64,000 bases of DNA, from contig NZ_PJRS01000049.1 of the NCBI RefSeq assembly GCF_002858925.1, positions 1-64,000 on the forward strand, given 5' to 3'. This DNA comes from Caulobacter zeae. GTDB taxonomy: Bacteria; Pseudomonadota; Alphaproteobacteria; Caulobacterales; Caulobacteraceae. The notes beneath the pieces are model-generated. The model searched no databases, was not told the origin of the DNA, and saw only the letters and a program-made list of their open reading frames with translations. Position numbers and translations under genes: made by a program. Shown piece after piece: positions 25,901 through 35,588 of the stretch; position 1 is the first letter of the stretch; every line of letters starts with the position of its first letter.

Positions 25901-26526
25901 GCTACCTGCGCGCGCGCGGCGGCGACGTGCTCGAGGAGCAGCCGCTGGCCCGGGTCGAGAACCAGGGCTACATCCACTACCGCAAGGGCTCGCTGGTCAT
26001 GTACCGGTTGCAGCACGAGGTGGGTGAGGAGACGGTCAACCGGGTGCTGCGCAAGCTGATCGCCGACCACGGTTTCAAGGGCGCGCCCTACCCGACCACG
26101 CTCGACTTCCTGCGGATCCTCCGCGCCGAAGTCCCGGCCGACAAGCAGCCCCTGGTCGCCGACCTGTTCGAGAAGATCACGCTCTATGACCTCAAGACCA
26201 AGAGCGCGGCCGTCAAGAAACGGGCCGACGGCCGGTACGACGTCAAGCTCGTGATCGAGGCCAAGAAGATGTACGCCGACGGCCGCGGCAAGGAGACGGA
26301 CGCGGCCCTCAACGAAGTGCTGGACGTGGGCCTGTTCACCGCCGAGCCCGGCAAGAAGGGCTTCGAGCAGAAGGACGTCGTGGCCATGGAGCGCCGCCCG
26401 ATCCGCAGCGGGACCCAGACCCTGACCTTCGTCACCAAGGTCGCCCCGCGCTTCGCCGGCGTCGACCCGTACAACTTCGTCATCGACCGCAACGGCGACG
26501 ACAACGTCGTGAAAGCGGCGGATTGA
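22924..26526 (+). CDS. ABC-2 permease fused to M1-family metallopeptidase domain
   Basis: 1200 residues. The first 560 residues hold two sets of about six membrane helices (first set from residue 17, second from about 320) of ABC-2 type; one more helix lies near 575-595. The remainder is a periplasmic M1-aminopeptidase-like domain with zinc motif GAHEIGHQWWAHQ (H939, E940, H943) and the third ligand E963 in LSETFAQY. The spacing from the second histidine to the glutamate is 19 residues, one more than the classic 18 of M1 enzymes. The GAMEN exopeptidase motif is not apparent. Similar fusions with an adjacent ATPase occur in Caulobacter and gammaproteobacteria; the role is unknown, perhaps coupled export and peptide trimming. 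Confidence 0.92.
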   Translation: MFGKIASFELRYQLRSPVFWVVAVLFFLLTFGSVTIEQISIGGGGTIHKNAPFAIAQTHLILSIFYMFVTTAFVANVIVRDDETGYGPILRTTRIRKFDYLYGRFAGAFLAAAISFLAVPIAMLIGSFMPWIDPEKLGPNLLNAYVYAYFVLALPTLLLTSALFFALATVTRSMMWTYVGVIGFLVLWVVAGIALDKPEFEQAAAMWEPMGTGAFSLATKYWTANERNTVTPALTGALLFNRVFVIALAGGLLAAAYGLFRFQAAELAGRKGEKSKAALPPPVEILPPAPKPLAQPRHDRATAWIQFVARTRLDMGQVFKSPAFFVLLALGLFNAAGSLWVATDADGYGGQIYPVTRALLAPLLGSFSLIPMIIAIYYAGELVWRERERRTHEIIDSTPVGDWAFTAPKIAAIALVLLSTLLVSVVAGVVSQIGHGYFRLELDKYLLWYVLPQAVDWVLLAVLAVFLQVLSPHKFIGWGLMVVYVVTQVTFQNLGFQHNLYNYGGSPGMPFSDMNRLGAFWIGAWWFRAYWSAFAVLLAVLSYALWRRGTETRLLPRLKRLPRRLRGANGAVFGVVFLAFAGLGGFIFVNTNVWNEYRTNLDDERWTADMEKALLRYENTPQPKITGMKLDVDLYPGEPRAVTRGAYVIQNKTGAPLKEIHVRFDRDLAVRALSIEGARPKQTFERFNYRIFAFDTPLAPGETRRMSFITERSQKGFKNGDNERRVVVNGTFLNNMEIAPILGMGRDGLLQDRAKRRKYGLPPELRMAKLGDVASRQFNGLRKDADFVTSDITVTTDADQTPIAPGSKASERVWKSGNLERRTVRFVADAPILPFLSIQSARYAVSRETYKGIDLAVYYDPQHAWNIDRMRGSMKASLDYYQEEFSPYQFKQLRFQEFPAYADFAQAFAGTIPWSESMFFIADYRDPEKIDMVTYVGAHEIGHQWWAHQVLGADQQGSTMLSETFAQYSALMVMKRMYGEAQIRKFLKFELNSYLRARGGDVLEEQPLARVENQGYIHYRKGSLVMYRLQHEVGEETVNRVLRKLIADHGFKGAPYPTTLDFLRILRAEVPADKQPLVADLFEKITLYDLKTKSAAVKKRADGRYDVKLVIEAKKMYADGRGKETDAALNEVLDVGLFTAEPGKKGFEQKDVVAMERRPIRSGTQTLTFVTKVAPRFAGVDPYNFVIDRNGDDNVVKAAD

Positions 26527-26529
26527 CCT

Positions 26530-26668
26530 GCTCCTCCCCCGCTTGCGGGGGAGGGGGACCGCGAAGCGGTGGAGGGGGCGAGACTGGACACGGCGCTCCG
26601 CCCCTCGCCCCCTCCGTCACGCTGCGTATCCGCAGCGCGCCACCTCCCCCGCTAAAGCGAGGGAGGAG
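26530..26668. repeat. Dispersed palindromic intergenic repeat, family 1, copy b
   Basis: Inverted copy of the element at 7249-7427; bases 26605-26668 are the exact reverse complement of 7249-7312. Left arm is CTCCCCCGCTTGCGGGGGAG. It lies between the convergent permease-peptidase and DUF4142 genes. Confidence 0.85.
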
Positions 26669-26683
26669 TTAGCAGCCACAAAG

Positions 26684-26714
26684 AAAAACCCCCGGCCTTT
26701 CGACCGGGGGTTTT
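26684..26714 (-). terminator. Intrinsic terminator of the DUF4142 gene
   Basis: 11-bp stem AAAACCCCCGG (26685-26695) with CCGGGGGTTTT (26704-26714), 8-nt loop. In minus orientation the stem is followed by U-rich sequence. It lies 36 bp past the gene. Confidence 0.88.
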
Positions 26715-26749
26715 CCACGTCAGGGCTTCAGAAAGCCCTTCATGCCGTT

Positions 26750-27343
26750 CTACTTCATGCCGTTCTTCAGGCCCTCGGCCATGTTCAGGTGCTCCTGGAT
26801 CTTCGGCGCGGTCTCGGCGGCGAAGGTCTTGATGGCGGCGTTGTCGCCGTCCTGGGCGTAGCGCTGGAACAGGTTCAGCGCGGCCTGATGGGCGTCGACC
26901 TGGTCGTCGGCGTACTCCTTGTCGAAGTCCTTGGCGTCGGCCTTGTTCAGGTCGTCCAGCTTGCCTTGCAGGTCGTCGGGCAGGGCGGCCGGCAGGGTGA
27001 AGGTCGCGCCCGAGGCGGCGATGGCGGCCTTCAGGCCCTGGCTGGTGGCGGTGTGGGCGTCGATCATCGCCTGGGCGAACTTCTTCACGTCGGCGTTGGT
27101 CGAGCGCTTCAGCGCGATCTTGGCCGACTCGATCTCGAACGTGTCGCCGGCCGCGGCCTTGGCCGAGAAGTCAGGCGCCTTGGCCTCGTCGGCCGGGGTC
27201 GGAACGGTGGCGGCCGGGTTGGCGTCCGGGGTCGCGGCCTGCTCGGCCGGGGTGGCCGCGCCCTTGGTCTCGTCCTTCTGGCCGCAGGCGGCGAGGCTGA
27301 GAGCGGCGAAGGCGGCGCCGACGATGAGAATCTTGCGGGTCAT
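26750..27343 (-). CDS. DUF4142-domain lipoprotein
   Basis: 197 residues from the ATG giving MTRKILIVGAAF. A lipoprotein signal ends in LSLAAC (C20). An alanine/proline-rich linker (20-55) is followed by a helical DUF4142 domain: FEIESAKIALKRSTNADVKKFAQAMIDAH, then KLDDLNKADAKDFDKEYADDQVDAHQAAL, the usual two-part motif. Proteins of this family are envelope-associated, often stress induced, with a ferritin-like four-helix appearance but no proven activity. Divergent from the CoA-transferase gene, and followed by its own terminator. Confidence 0.88.
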   Translation of the reverse strand: MTRKILIVGAAFAALSLAACGQKDETKGAATPAEQAATPDANPAATVPTPADEAKAPDFSAKAAAGDTFEIESAKIALKRSTNADVKKFAQAMIDAHTATSQGLKAAIAASGATFTLPAALPDDLQGKLDDLNKADAKDFDKEYADDQVDAHQAALNLFQRYAQDGDNAAIKTFAAETAPKIQEHLNMAEGLKNGMK

Positions 27344-27459
27344 GGCTGTCTTTCCCTGCGCGTTGTTCTGGTGGAAGAAGGTCGGCGTCGCGCGTCGCCG
27401 TGTGGCAGGAAGAAGGTTCACGGCCGCGTGATGGTTCCGTGATCGGGGAGAGGAACAAA

Positions 27460-28656
27460 ATGACCCAAGGACCGTTGGCGGGCGTCCGCGTCATCGAGAT
27501 GGGGCAGCTGATCGCCGGTCCGTTCTGCGGCCAGGTGCTGGGCGACTTCGGCGCCGAGGTCATCAAGCTGGAAGACCCCGCGACCGGCGATCCGATGCGC
27601 CAGTGGGGGCGCTCCAAGCCCAAGGGCCTGTCGCCCTGGTGGCCGGTGATCGGCCGCAACAAGAAGTCGGTCACCGTCGACCTGCGCACCGACGAGGGCC
27701 GCGCCATCGCCCGCGACCTGATCGCCACGGCCGACGTGGTGGTCGAGAACTTCCGTCCCGGCACGCTGGAGAAGTGGGGCCTGGGCTACGACGACCTGGC
27801 CAGGACCAATCCCGGCCTGGTCATGGCCCGCGTCTCGGGCTTCGGCCAGACCGGCCCCTACGCCAAGCGGGCCGGCTACGCCCTGGTCGGCGAGGCCATG
27901 GGCGGCCTGCGCCACATCACCGGCGAGCCCGACCGCAACCCGGCCCGGGCCGGCATATCGATCGGCGACAGCCTGTCGGGTCTGAACGCCGCGCTCGGCG
28001 TGATGATGGCCCTGCACGCCCGCCACGCTACCGGCAAGGGCCAGGTGGTCGACGCGGCGATCTATGAGAGCGTGCTGACGGTGATGGAGAACCTGATCAC
28101 CGAGTACGACCTGACCGGCTACATCCGCGAGCGCTCGGGCGCGGTGCTGCCCGGCATCGCCCCGTCCAACGTCTATCCGACCAAGAGCGGAGAGCTCGTG
28201 CTGATCGGCGCCAACCAGGACACCCTGTTCAAGCGCCTCTGCGACCTGATGGGCCGGCCGGACCTGGCCGACGATCCGCGCTATCGCGACCACGCCGCCC
28301 GAGGCGTCAACCAGGGCGAACTCGACGCCCGCATCGCCGCCTGGACCCTGGACCAGGACATCGACGACCTGCTGCCGAAGCTGGAAGCCGCCGGCCTCGC
28401 GACGGGGCGCATCTACCGCGCGCCCGAAATGCTGGCCGACCCGCAGTTCCAGGCTCGCGAGTCGATCGTCTCCGTGCCCCACCCGGTGTTTGGCCAGGTG
28501 AAGATGCAGAACGCCTTCCCCCGCCTAACCGACACCCCCGGCGGCGTCCGCTGGACCGGCCCGACGCTGGGCGAGCACACGCAAGAGGTGCTGACGCAAT
28601 TGGCGGGGATGTCGGCGGAGAAAGTGGCCGAGCTGAAGGCGCGAGGGGTGGTTTAG
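27460..28656 (+). CDS. CaiB/BaiF (family III) CoA transferase
   Basis: 398 residues from the ATG preceded by GGGGAGAGG. Family III CoA-transferase fold: PLAGVRVIEMGQLIAGPFCGQ at the N-terminus, VKLE/VVVENFRPGTLEKWGL, and the catalytic aspartate in AGISIGDSLSGL (D170), which forms the acyl-enzyme anhydride. C-terminal GRIYRAPEML and GQVKMQNAFPRL are typical of formyl-CoA transferase relatives and acyl-CoA racemase-like enzymes. The acceptor/donor pair cannot be read from sequence. The palindromic repeat that follows separates it from a convergent aldo/keto reductase. Confidence 0.92.
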   Translation: MTQGPLAGVRVIEMGQLIAGPFCGQVLGDFGAEVIKLEDPATGDPMRQWGRSKPKGLSPWWPVIGRNKKSVTVDLRTDEGRAIARDLIATADVVVENFRPGTLEKWGLGYDDLARTNPGLVMARVSGFGQTGPYAKRAGYALVGEAMGGLRHITGEPDRNPARAGISIGDSLSGLNAALGVMMALHARHATGKGQVVDAAIYESVLTVMENLITEYDLTGYIRERSGAVLPGIAPSNVYPTKSGELVLIGANQDTLFKRLCDLMGRPDLADDPRYRDHAARGVNQGELDARIAAWTLDQDIDDLLPKLEAAGLATGRIYRAPEMLADPQFQARESIVSVPHPVFGQVKMQNAFPRLTDTPGGVRWTGPTLGEHTQEVLTQLAGMSAEKVAELKARGVV

Positions 28657-28663
28657 CGCCAGA

Positions 28664-28790
28664 GATCCTCCCCCTCTGGGGGAGGTGGCCTGAAGGGCCG
28701 GAGGGGGGTCGCTTTCAGCTTTCGAAACGCCGGCCGATCTCCCCCCACCGATCGCTACGCGATCGCCTCCCCCACAGGGGGAGGTCCCTG
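28664..28790. repeat. Palindromic intergenic repeat, family 2, copy a
   Basis: Left arm CCTCCCCCTCTGGGGGAGG, inner AAGGGCCGGAGGGGGG, centre variable, right inner CCCCCACCGATCGC, right arm CCTCCCCCACAGGGGGAGG. Related copies at 51619-51747 and 53923-54040. Confidence 0.88.
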
Positions 28791-28797
28791 GCTTAGA

Positions 28798-29850
28798 TCA
28801 CGGACAAGGATTCGGCCGCGCCGCGTGGATGGCGTTGACCGCCTTTTCCAGCTCTTCCGTCCATTCCACATCAAACGCGTCGATGTCGGTCTTCAGCTGC
28901 TCCATGCTCGTCGCGCCGATGATCGTGGCCGTGACGAACGGGCGGGCGTCGACGAACTTCAGGGCCAGCTGGGCCGGATCCAGGCCGTTCTGGCGGGCCA
29001 GATCCACATAGGCCGTGAACGCCTCGATCGCGCCGGGGCCCTCGTAGCGCTGCATGCGGTTGTAGAGCGCCTTGCGCGAGCCCTCGGGCAGGTTTCCGCC
29101 CAGGTACTTGCCGGTCAGCTGGCCCTGGGCCAGCGGCGAATAGGCCAGCAGGCCCACCTGCTCACGCATGGCGATCTCGGCCAGGCCGTATTCGAACACC
29201 CGGTTGGCCAGGTGATAGGCGTTCTGGATCGAGGCGATGCGCGGCAGGCCCCGCTTTTCGCTCTCGGCCAGGAACTTCATCACGCCCCACGGAAACTCGT
29301 TGGAGACGCCCAGGGCCCGGATCGAGCCCTTCTTCACATGCTTGTCCAGCGCCTCGAGGATGTCGCCGAAACGCTCGTAGTCGTCGTCATAGTCCTTGTA
29401 GGTCTGGCCGCCGAACACCCGCACGGCGCGGTCGGGCCAGTGCAGTTGGTAGAGGTCGAGATAGTCGGTCCGCAGGCGCTTGAGCGAGCCTTCCACGGCC
29501 TCGTCGATCTGGGCCTTGGTCTGGCGGGTGCTGGCGCCGTCGGCGCGCATCCACGGCAGGCCGCCGAAGGCCGAGCCCCGGCCGGCGACCTTCGAGGCCA
29601 GCACGATGTCCTTGCGACGCCCCGTCTTGGCCAGCCAGCTGCCGATGTAGCGCTCGGTGCTGCCTTGGGTCTCGGCCGTGGGCGGGCTGGCGTACATCTC
29701 GGCCGTGTCCCAGAAGGTGACCCCCCGGCCCAGGGCGTAGTCCATCTGGGCGTGGGCCTCTTCCTCGCTGTTCTGCGAGCCCCAGGTCATGGTACCCAGG
29801 CAGCAGCGCGAGACCTGGATGCCGGTGCGGCCGAGTTCGACGTAGTCCAT
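28798..29850 (-). CDS. Aldo/keto reductase
   Basis: 350 residues, the length of the Tas/YajO-like AKR group. The catalytic tetrad is complete: D48 and Y53 in WDTAEMYA, K87 in ASKVAG, H137 in QLHWPD. NADPH-site segments GVSNEFPWG, SIQNAYHLANR and IIGATSMEQL are present. The (beta/alpha)8 barrel enzyme reduces aldehydes or ketones in the cytosol; substrate unknown. Single gene, divergent from the Bax-inhibitor-1-like gene. Confidence 0.93.
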   Translation of the reverse strand: MDYVELGRTGIQVSRCCLGTMTWGSQNSEEEAHAQMDYALGRGVTFWDTAEMYASPPTAETQGSTERYIGSWLAKTGRRKDIVLASKVAGRGSAFGGLPWMRADGASTRQTKAQIDEAVEGSLKRLRTDYLDLYQLHWPDRAVRVFGGQTYKDYDDDYERFGDILEALDKHVKKGSIRALGVSNEFPWGVMKFLAESEKRGLPRIASIQNAYHLANRVFEYGLAEIAMREQVGLLAYSPLAQGQLTGKYLGGNLPEGSRKALYNRMQRYEGPGAIEAFTAYVDLARQNGLDPAQLALKFVDARPFVTATIIGATSMEQLKTDIDAFDVEWTEELEKAVNAIHAARPNPCP

Positions 29851-29964
29851 GAAGTCCCCTGCTTGGCTTTGCCCGCCTATTTAGGACGTCGCGCGCACAA
29901 GGCGAACCCAAACCTCGGGCGACCAGACACACTTTGATACATTCGCGCCGGCCTCGTCTTCCCG

Positions 29965-29992
29965 CTTGAAGCCTTGCGTAGAAGGCCATTCG
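29965..29992 (+). promoter_or_regulatory. Candidate heat-shock (sigma-32-type) promoter of the BI-1-like gene
   Basis: CTTGAA (29965-29970) followed after 15 bp by CCATTCGAT resembles the sigma-32 -35 CTTGAA and the CCCCAT-type -10. It is about 55-80 bp before the start codon. A short hairpin (GTCCCC/GGGGAC, 30011-30024) lies in the leader. Pattern match only. Confidence 0.35.
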
Positions 29993-30046
29993 ATCCGATA
30001 TTTCACACGTGTCCCCTCGGGGACGTTGAAATAAGGGTTTCCTTCG

Positions 30047-30793
30047 ATGAACGACTTCAACCGCGACTATGCGCGCACGATCCCAGCGGATCGCGTCGAC
30101 ATGTCGGTTGACGCCGGGCTGCGCACTTTCATGCTCGGCGTCTACAACAAGGTGGCGCTGGGCCTGCTGCTGTCGGCCGCCCTCGCCTGGACGACCAGCT
30201 CGTTCCCGCCCGTGCGCGATCTGCTGTTCCAGGTGAACGGCAACCGCGTGGGCTACACGCTGCTGGGCATGGTCATCGCCTTCGCCCCGCTGGGCATCCT
30301 GCTGTTCTCGAGCTTCGTCATGAAGTCGATCAACCCGCGCACCGCGGGCGTGATCTACTGGTCGATCGTGTCGCTGATCGGCGCGTCGCTCGGCACCGTG
30401 GTGCTGATGTACACCGGCGGCAGCGTGGCCTCGACCTTCCTGATCACGGCGACCGCCTTCGGTGCGCTCAGCCTGTTCGGCTACACCACCAAGAAGGACC
30501 TGACCGGCTTCGGCAGCTTCCTGATCATCGGTCTGGTGGGCCTGATCCTGGCCTCGATCGTGTCGATCTTCTTCCCGTCGGGCCCGCTGGTCTTCGCGAT
30601 CAACGCCATCGGCGTGCTGATCTTCGCCGGCCTGATCGCCTACGACACGCAGAACCTCAAGATGACCTACTACCAGGTCGGCGGCGACGCGGCCGCCAAG
30701 TCGGTGGCCACCAACTACGGCGCGCTGAACCTGTACCTGGACTTCATCAACCTGTTCCGCTTCCTGCTGTTCTTCCTGGGCGACCGCCGCTAA
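30047..30793 (+). CDS. Bax-inhibitor-1/YccA-family membrane protein
   Basis: 248 residues with a polar N-terminus of about 28 residues and seven hydrophobic segments ending at about residue 245, as in YccA/YbhL/TMBIM proteins. Signatures: LRTFMLGVYNKVALGLLLSA, SLIGASLGTVVLMYTG, TKKDLTGFGSFLIIGLVGLI and IAYDTQNLKMTYY, the last containing the conserved aspartate of the calcium/pH-sensing pair. YccA-type members modulate the FtsH protease; others leak calcium. The gene may be heat inducible, given the candidate sigma-32 promoter. It ends with a strong terminator. Confidence 0.93.
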   Translation: MNDFNRDYARTIPADRVDMSVDAGLRTFMLGVYNKVALGLLLSAALAWTTSSFPPVRDLLFQVNGNRVGYTLLGMVIAFAPLGILLFSSFVMKSINPRTAGVIYWSIVSLIGASLGTVVLMYTGGSVASTFLITATAFGALSLFGYTTKKDLTGFGSFLIIGLVGLILASIVSIFFPSGPLVFAINAIGVLIFAGLIAYDTQNLKMTYYQVGGDAAAKSVATNYGALNLYLDFINLFRFLLFFLGDRR

Positions 30794-30816
30794 GGCGCCT
30801 TCCAGGCACAACGACG

Positions 30817-30849
30817 AAGCCCCGGCGGATCGCTCCGCCGGGGCTTTTT
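30817..30849 (+). terminator. Intrinsic terminator of the BI-1-like gene
   Basis: 13-bp stem AAGCCCCGGCGGA / TCCGCCGGGGCTT with TCGC loop and a T-run at 30845-30849. The inner stem sequence is nearly the same as that of the fabI terminator at 40957-40987. Confidence 0.93.
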
Positions 30850-30883
30850 CGTGGGCGCATGTTCCTGGGCGCCGGCCGGCCCG

Positions 30884-31213
30884 CTAGTCCACCACCTTGA
30901 ACTTGCCCTTGTCGAACAGCCGCAGCACCTGGGCCAGGTCGTGGCCGCGCTTGAGCACCATGCCGGCCTGGCCGCGCACCAGCCACTGGCCCTGCTTGCG
31001 GGCCAGCTCGGGCCACTTCTCGACGCGATAAAGCGGGGCCTCGGCGGCGTGGCGGAAGATCGAGAAGGCCGCATGGTCGCTCGCGCCGCCCATGCCGTAG
31101 TCGCGCCACTCGCCGGCCGCGACCATTCGGCCGTAGAGGCGCAGCAGCTGGTCGATCTCGCGCCGCTCGAAGAACACGACGCCGCCGACGGGAGGGGAGA
31201 CATCCAGGGCCAT
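30884..31213 (-). CDS. DUF2794 protein
   Basis: 109 residues. Matches the alphaproteobacterial DUF2794 family: VVFFERREIDQLLRLYGRMVAAGEWRDY, then DHAAFSIFRHAAEAPLYRVEKWPELARKQGQW, then LKRGHDLAQVLRLFDK. The function is unknown; it is small, soluble and without a signal peptide. The gene is transcribed toward the BI-1 terminator and its 5' side faces the tandem sRNA region, so its promoter lies at about 31214-31300. Confidence 0.85.
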   Translation of the reverse strand: MALDVSPPVGGVVFFERREIDQLLRLYGRMVAAGEWRDYGMGGASDHAAFSIFRHAAEAPLYRVEKWPELARKQGQWLVRGQAGMVLKRGHDLAQVLRLFDKGKFKVVD

Positions 31214-31359
31214 CGGACGAATCCTAACCCCAAATCAGGCCTTTAAGCGAGCGTCGCAAATCCGCAACATCATTCGACGAAGCGAAAAGCCAAGCTGGAC
31301 CAGGCCACGAAATGACCTTGTTTCGGTCGTTCGCCCGCCCGCTTCCCCAGCGAAAAAGT

Positions 31360-31513
31360 CAGTGTCGGCTGATCGGAGACCCCACGGTCCAGGATCCTGA
31401 ACAGCCCCCCCAGCCCCCCTTGATCGCGGGCCGGTCGGCCGACAGACCAAATCAAGAGAACCCCTCTCTTAAACTGCAGAGCCCGCGTGGAGCCCCCTCC
31501 CACGCGGGCTTTT
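31360..31513 (+). ncRNA. Putative small RNA, upstream copy of a tandem pair
   Basis: No coding frame in this 600-bp gap fits. The unit contains: enclosing helix TGTCGGC (31363-31369) with GCCGACA (31438-31444); hairpin GATCGGA (31371-31377) with TCC-AG-GATC (31388-31396); the stretch CTGAACAGCCCCCCCAGCC, C-rich and unpaired (31397-31419); and an intrinsic terminator with 11-bp stem (31480-31490 / 31500-31510) and a TTTT end. The same order of parts recurs 282 bp downstream with compensating changes in the enclosing helix. The 5' end is inferred. The setting between DUF2794 and DUF1223/acnA, plus a C-rich loop, recalls the Caulobacter general-stress sRNA GsrN, but identity is unproven. Confidence 0.65.
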
Positions 31514-31640
31514 CGCATCTGGGCCCCACCCCTCTCAGCGCGGCTTGCGGAACTGCAAAGATCGCCACAGAGGCGCCCCACCCGGTCGCGAAACGACCCT
31601 GATCGCGCCCTTCGCCGGCCGCTTGGGGGCTCGATAGTCT

Positions 31641-31801
31641 CATGGTCGGTCGATCGGAACGCCTCGCGGTCCGGGATCCTGAACAGCCCCTCCAGCCCAC
31701 CGGCTCGCGGGCGGCCCGTTCGACCGGCGCGTATCTTCTATCCCCTCCCCTAAAGACCCCGCTTCGCCGATCATCCCCTAAGGCGAGGCGGGGTTTCTTT
31801 T
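31641..31801 (+). ncRNA. Putative small RNA, downstream copy of a tandem pair
   Basis: Diverged copy of the unit at 31360-31513. Enclosing helix CGGTCGA (31647-31653) with TCGACCG (31720-31726), different in sequence from the first copy but in the same place; hairpin GATCGGA (31652-31658) with TCC-GG-GATC (31670-31678); conserved single-stranded CTGAACAGCCCCTCCAGCCC; and an independent terminator, 13-bp stem with one G-U pair (31756-31768 / 31782-31794) ending TTTCTTTT. The first two bases of the hairpin overlap the helix, so only five outer pairs can form together with it. Homology extends about 50 bp upstream of both units, which suggests that the promoter was duplicated too. Confidence 0.65.
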
Positions 31802-31825
31802 GCGTGGAAGGCGGGTTGGGAAGGC

Positions 31826-32536
31826 CTAGCGGCTCTTGCCGCCGGGGGGCAGAACGCCCAGCACCCGGCCGCCCTTGGCGCCCTGGACGATGATGGCGGT
31901 GGCCAGGTCGTCGTCCTTGGCCAGGGCCGGCAGGCGGTACATCTTCGGACGGCCGGTCCAGGCGCCGATCTTGACGATCTCACGCACCACGTTGCGGTGG
32001 ACGATGGTCTGGCCGCGGTTGTCGCCGCGCTTGACGGCGATCTCCTGCTTGCGCGGATCAAAGCGCACCAGCCACACCTCGGCCCCGCCGCGCGGCGCGG
32101 CGCCCGAGCCGATGGCCACGCGAGCCACCCCGACGAACTCCATGTCCGGGGCCGGCGGCAGGTGGGCGGTCTCGATCAGCTTCTCGACGGTCTCGGCCTT
32201 GGCGCCCGAGGCCTGCACCTTGCCGGCCACCACCACCTGGGGCGTGGGCACGTCGCGCAGCGCGAAAGCCTTGGCGTAGGCGCGCTGGCGCTCGACGAAG
32301 GCCGGCTTTGCGAAGGTGTCCTTCCAGCCGAGATAGTCCCAGTAGTCGACCGAGTAGGTCAGGGCCAGCACGTCGTCGCGCTCGGCCAGCTCGGCGGCCG
32401 CCTGGTTGGCCTTGCCGCAGGACGAACAGCCCTGCGCGGTGAACAGCTCGACCAGCACGGGCGACTTGGCCGCGGCCGGGGCGGCGACGAGGCTCGTCAG
32501 GGCGAGGGAAAGAAGAGAGATAAAGGCCGTACGCAT
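31826..32536 (-). CDS. DUF1223 periplasmic thioredoxin-like protein
   Basis: 236 residues with a signal peptide (MRTAFISLLSLALTSLVAAP, cut near AAAK). The mature protein begins with VLVELFTAQGCSSCGKAN, the DUF1223 signature, whose CSSC (C37, C40) lies in the position of a thioredoxin active site. DVDYW-like SVDYWDYLGWKDTFA and TPQVVVAGK follow as in the family. A thiol-redox role in the periplasm is likely but not shown. The neighbours (DUF2794, sRNA pair, acnA) form a conserved-looking block; it is 183 bp downstream of acnA behind the acnA terminator. Confidence 0.88.
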   Translation of the reverse strand: MRTAFISLLSLALTSLVAAPAAAKSPVLVELFTAQGCSSCGKANQAAAELAERDDVLALTYSVDYWDYLGWKDTFAKPAFVERQRAYAKAFALRDVPTPQVVVAGKVQASGAKAETVEKLIETAHLPPAPDMEFVGVARVAIGSGAAPRGGAEVWLVRFDPRKQEIAVKRGDNRGQTIVHRNVVREIVKIGAWTGRPKMYRLPALAKDDDLATAIIVQGAKGGRVLGVLPPGGKSR

Positions 32537-32656
32537 GTGCGGCGCACTTAAGCCAAGAAACCACTGCGTCGCCCCTCACGAGGCCGTGAAAAGGCCGCTT
32601 CAAGGCCGGGAATCCACACGACAACGATGTCGGGACCCCGACGGACCCTCGGACGA

Positions 32657-32689
32657 ACGAAAACGGCCGGCCCCAAGGGGACCGGCCGT
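32657..32689 (-). terminator. Probable terminator of acnA
   Basis: GC-rich hairpin: ACGGCCGG (32663-32670) with CCGGCCGT (32682-32689) and CCCC with GGGG inside, one bulged A, tight AA loop. On the minus strand only TTTCGT follows, so the U-tract is short. Confidence 0.7.
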
Positions 32690-32719
32690 CTCGTATTCAA
32701 CGTCTGAAGACGTCGCTGC

Positions 32720-35407
<2,688 letters not shown>

Positions 35408-35562
35408 TTGGAAGGATCCCTTCTCTGTTCACGGCCGCCGGAAAACCACTCCCGGGATCGCGCGATCGAGGCGGACCCACAGCGTCCATCCTCGCGCCGC
35501 GTACGCCCCATCCAATGCGGAGGGTGACGGCCGAGCGCTTCTTAGCGCCGGTTACCCACAAC

Positions 35563-35583
35563 GTCCATGCGCGCGGCATGGAC
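35563..35583 (+). promoter_or_regulatory. Hairpin covering the ccmA translation start region
   Basis: GTCCATGC (35563-35570) and GCATGGAC (35576-35583) form an 8-bp stem with a GCGCG loop, ending 5 bp before the ccmA ATG at 35589. In mRNA this would occupy the ribosome-binding region. It could damp translation or be a protein operator. Confidence 0.45.
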
Positions 35584-35588
35584 TTCCA

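Noticed and set aside
22891..26070. A 1059-codon open frame on the minus strand opposite the permease-peptidase gene
   Set aside because: Shadow of the strong third-position GC bias; composition is histidine/glutamine/arginine rich without any domain, and the plus-strand protein is unmistakable. The same holds for long frames opposite acnA, argG, the A2M gene, ftsK and kup.
26543..27442. A 299-codon plus-strand frame over the DUF4142 gene
   Set aside because: Antisense shadow; it crosses a repeat and a terminator, while the minus-strand gene has a lipobox and a known domain.
31214..31360. A general-stress (EcfG/sigma-T) promoter before the tandem sRNA
   Set aside because: No GGAAC followed at 16-17 bp by CGTT was found in front of either unit; a CGTT and a GGAAC exist separately but not in register.
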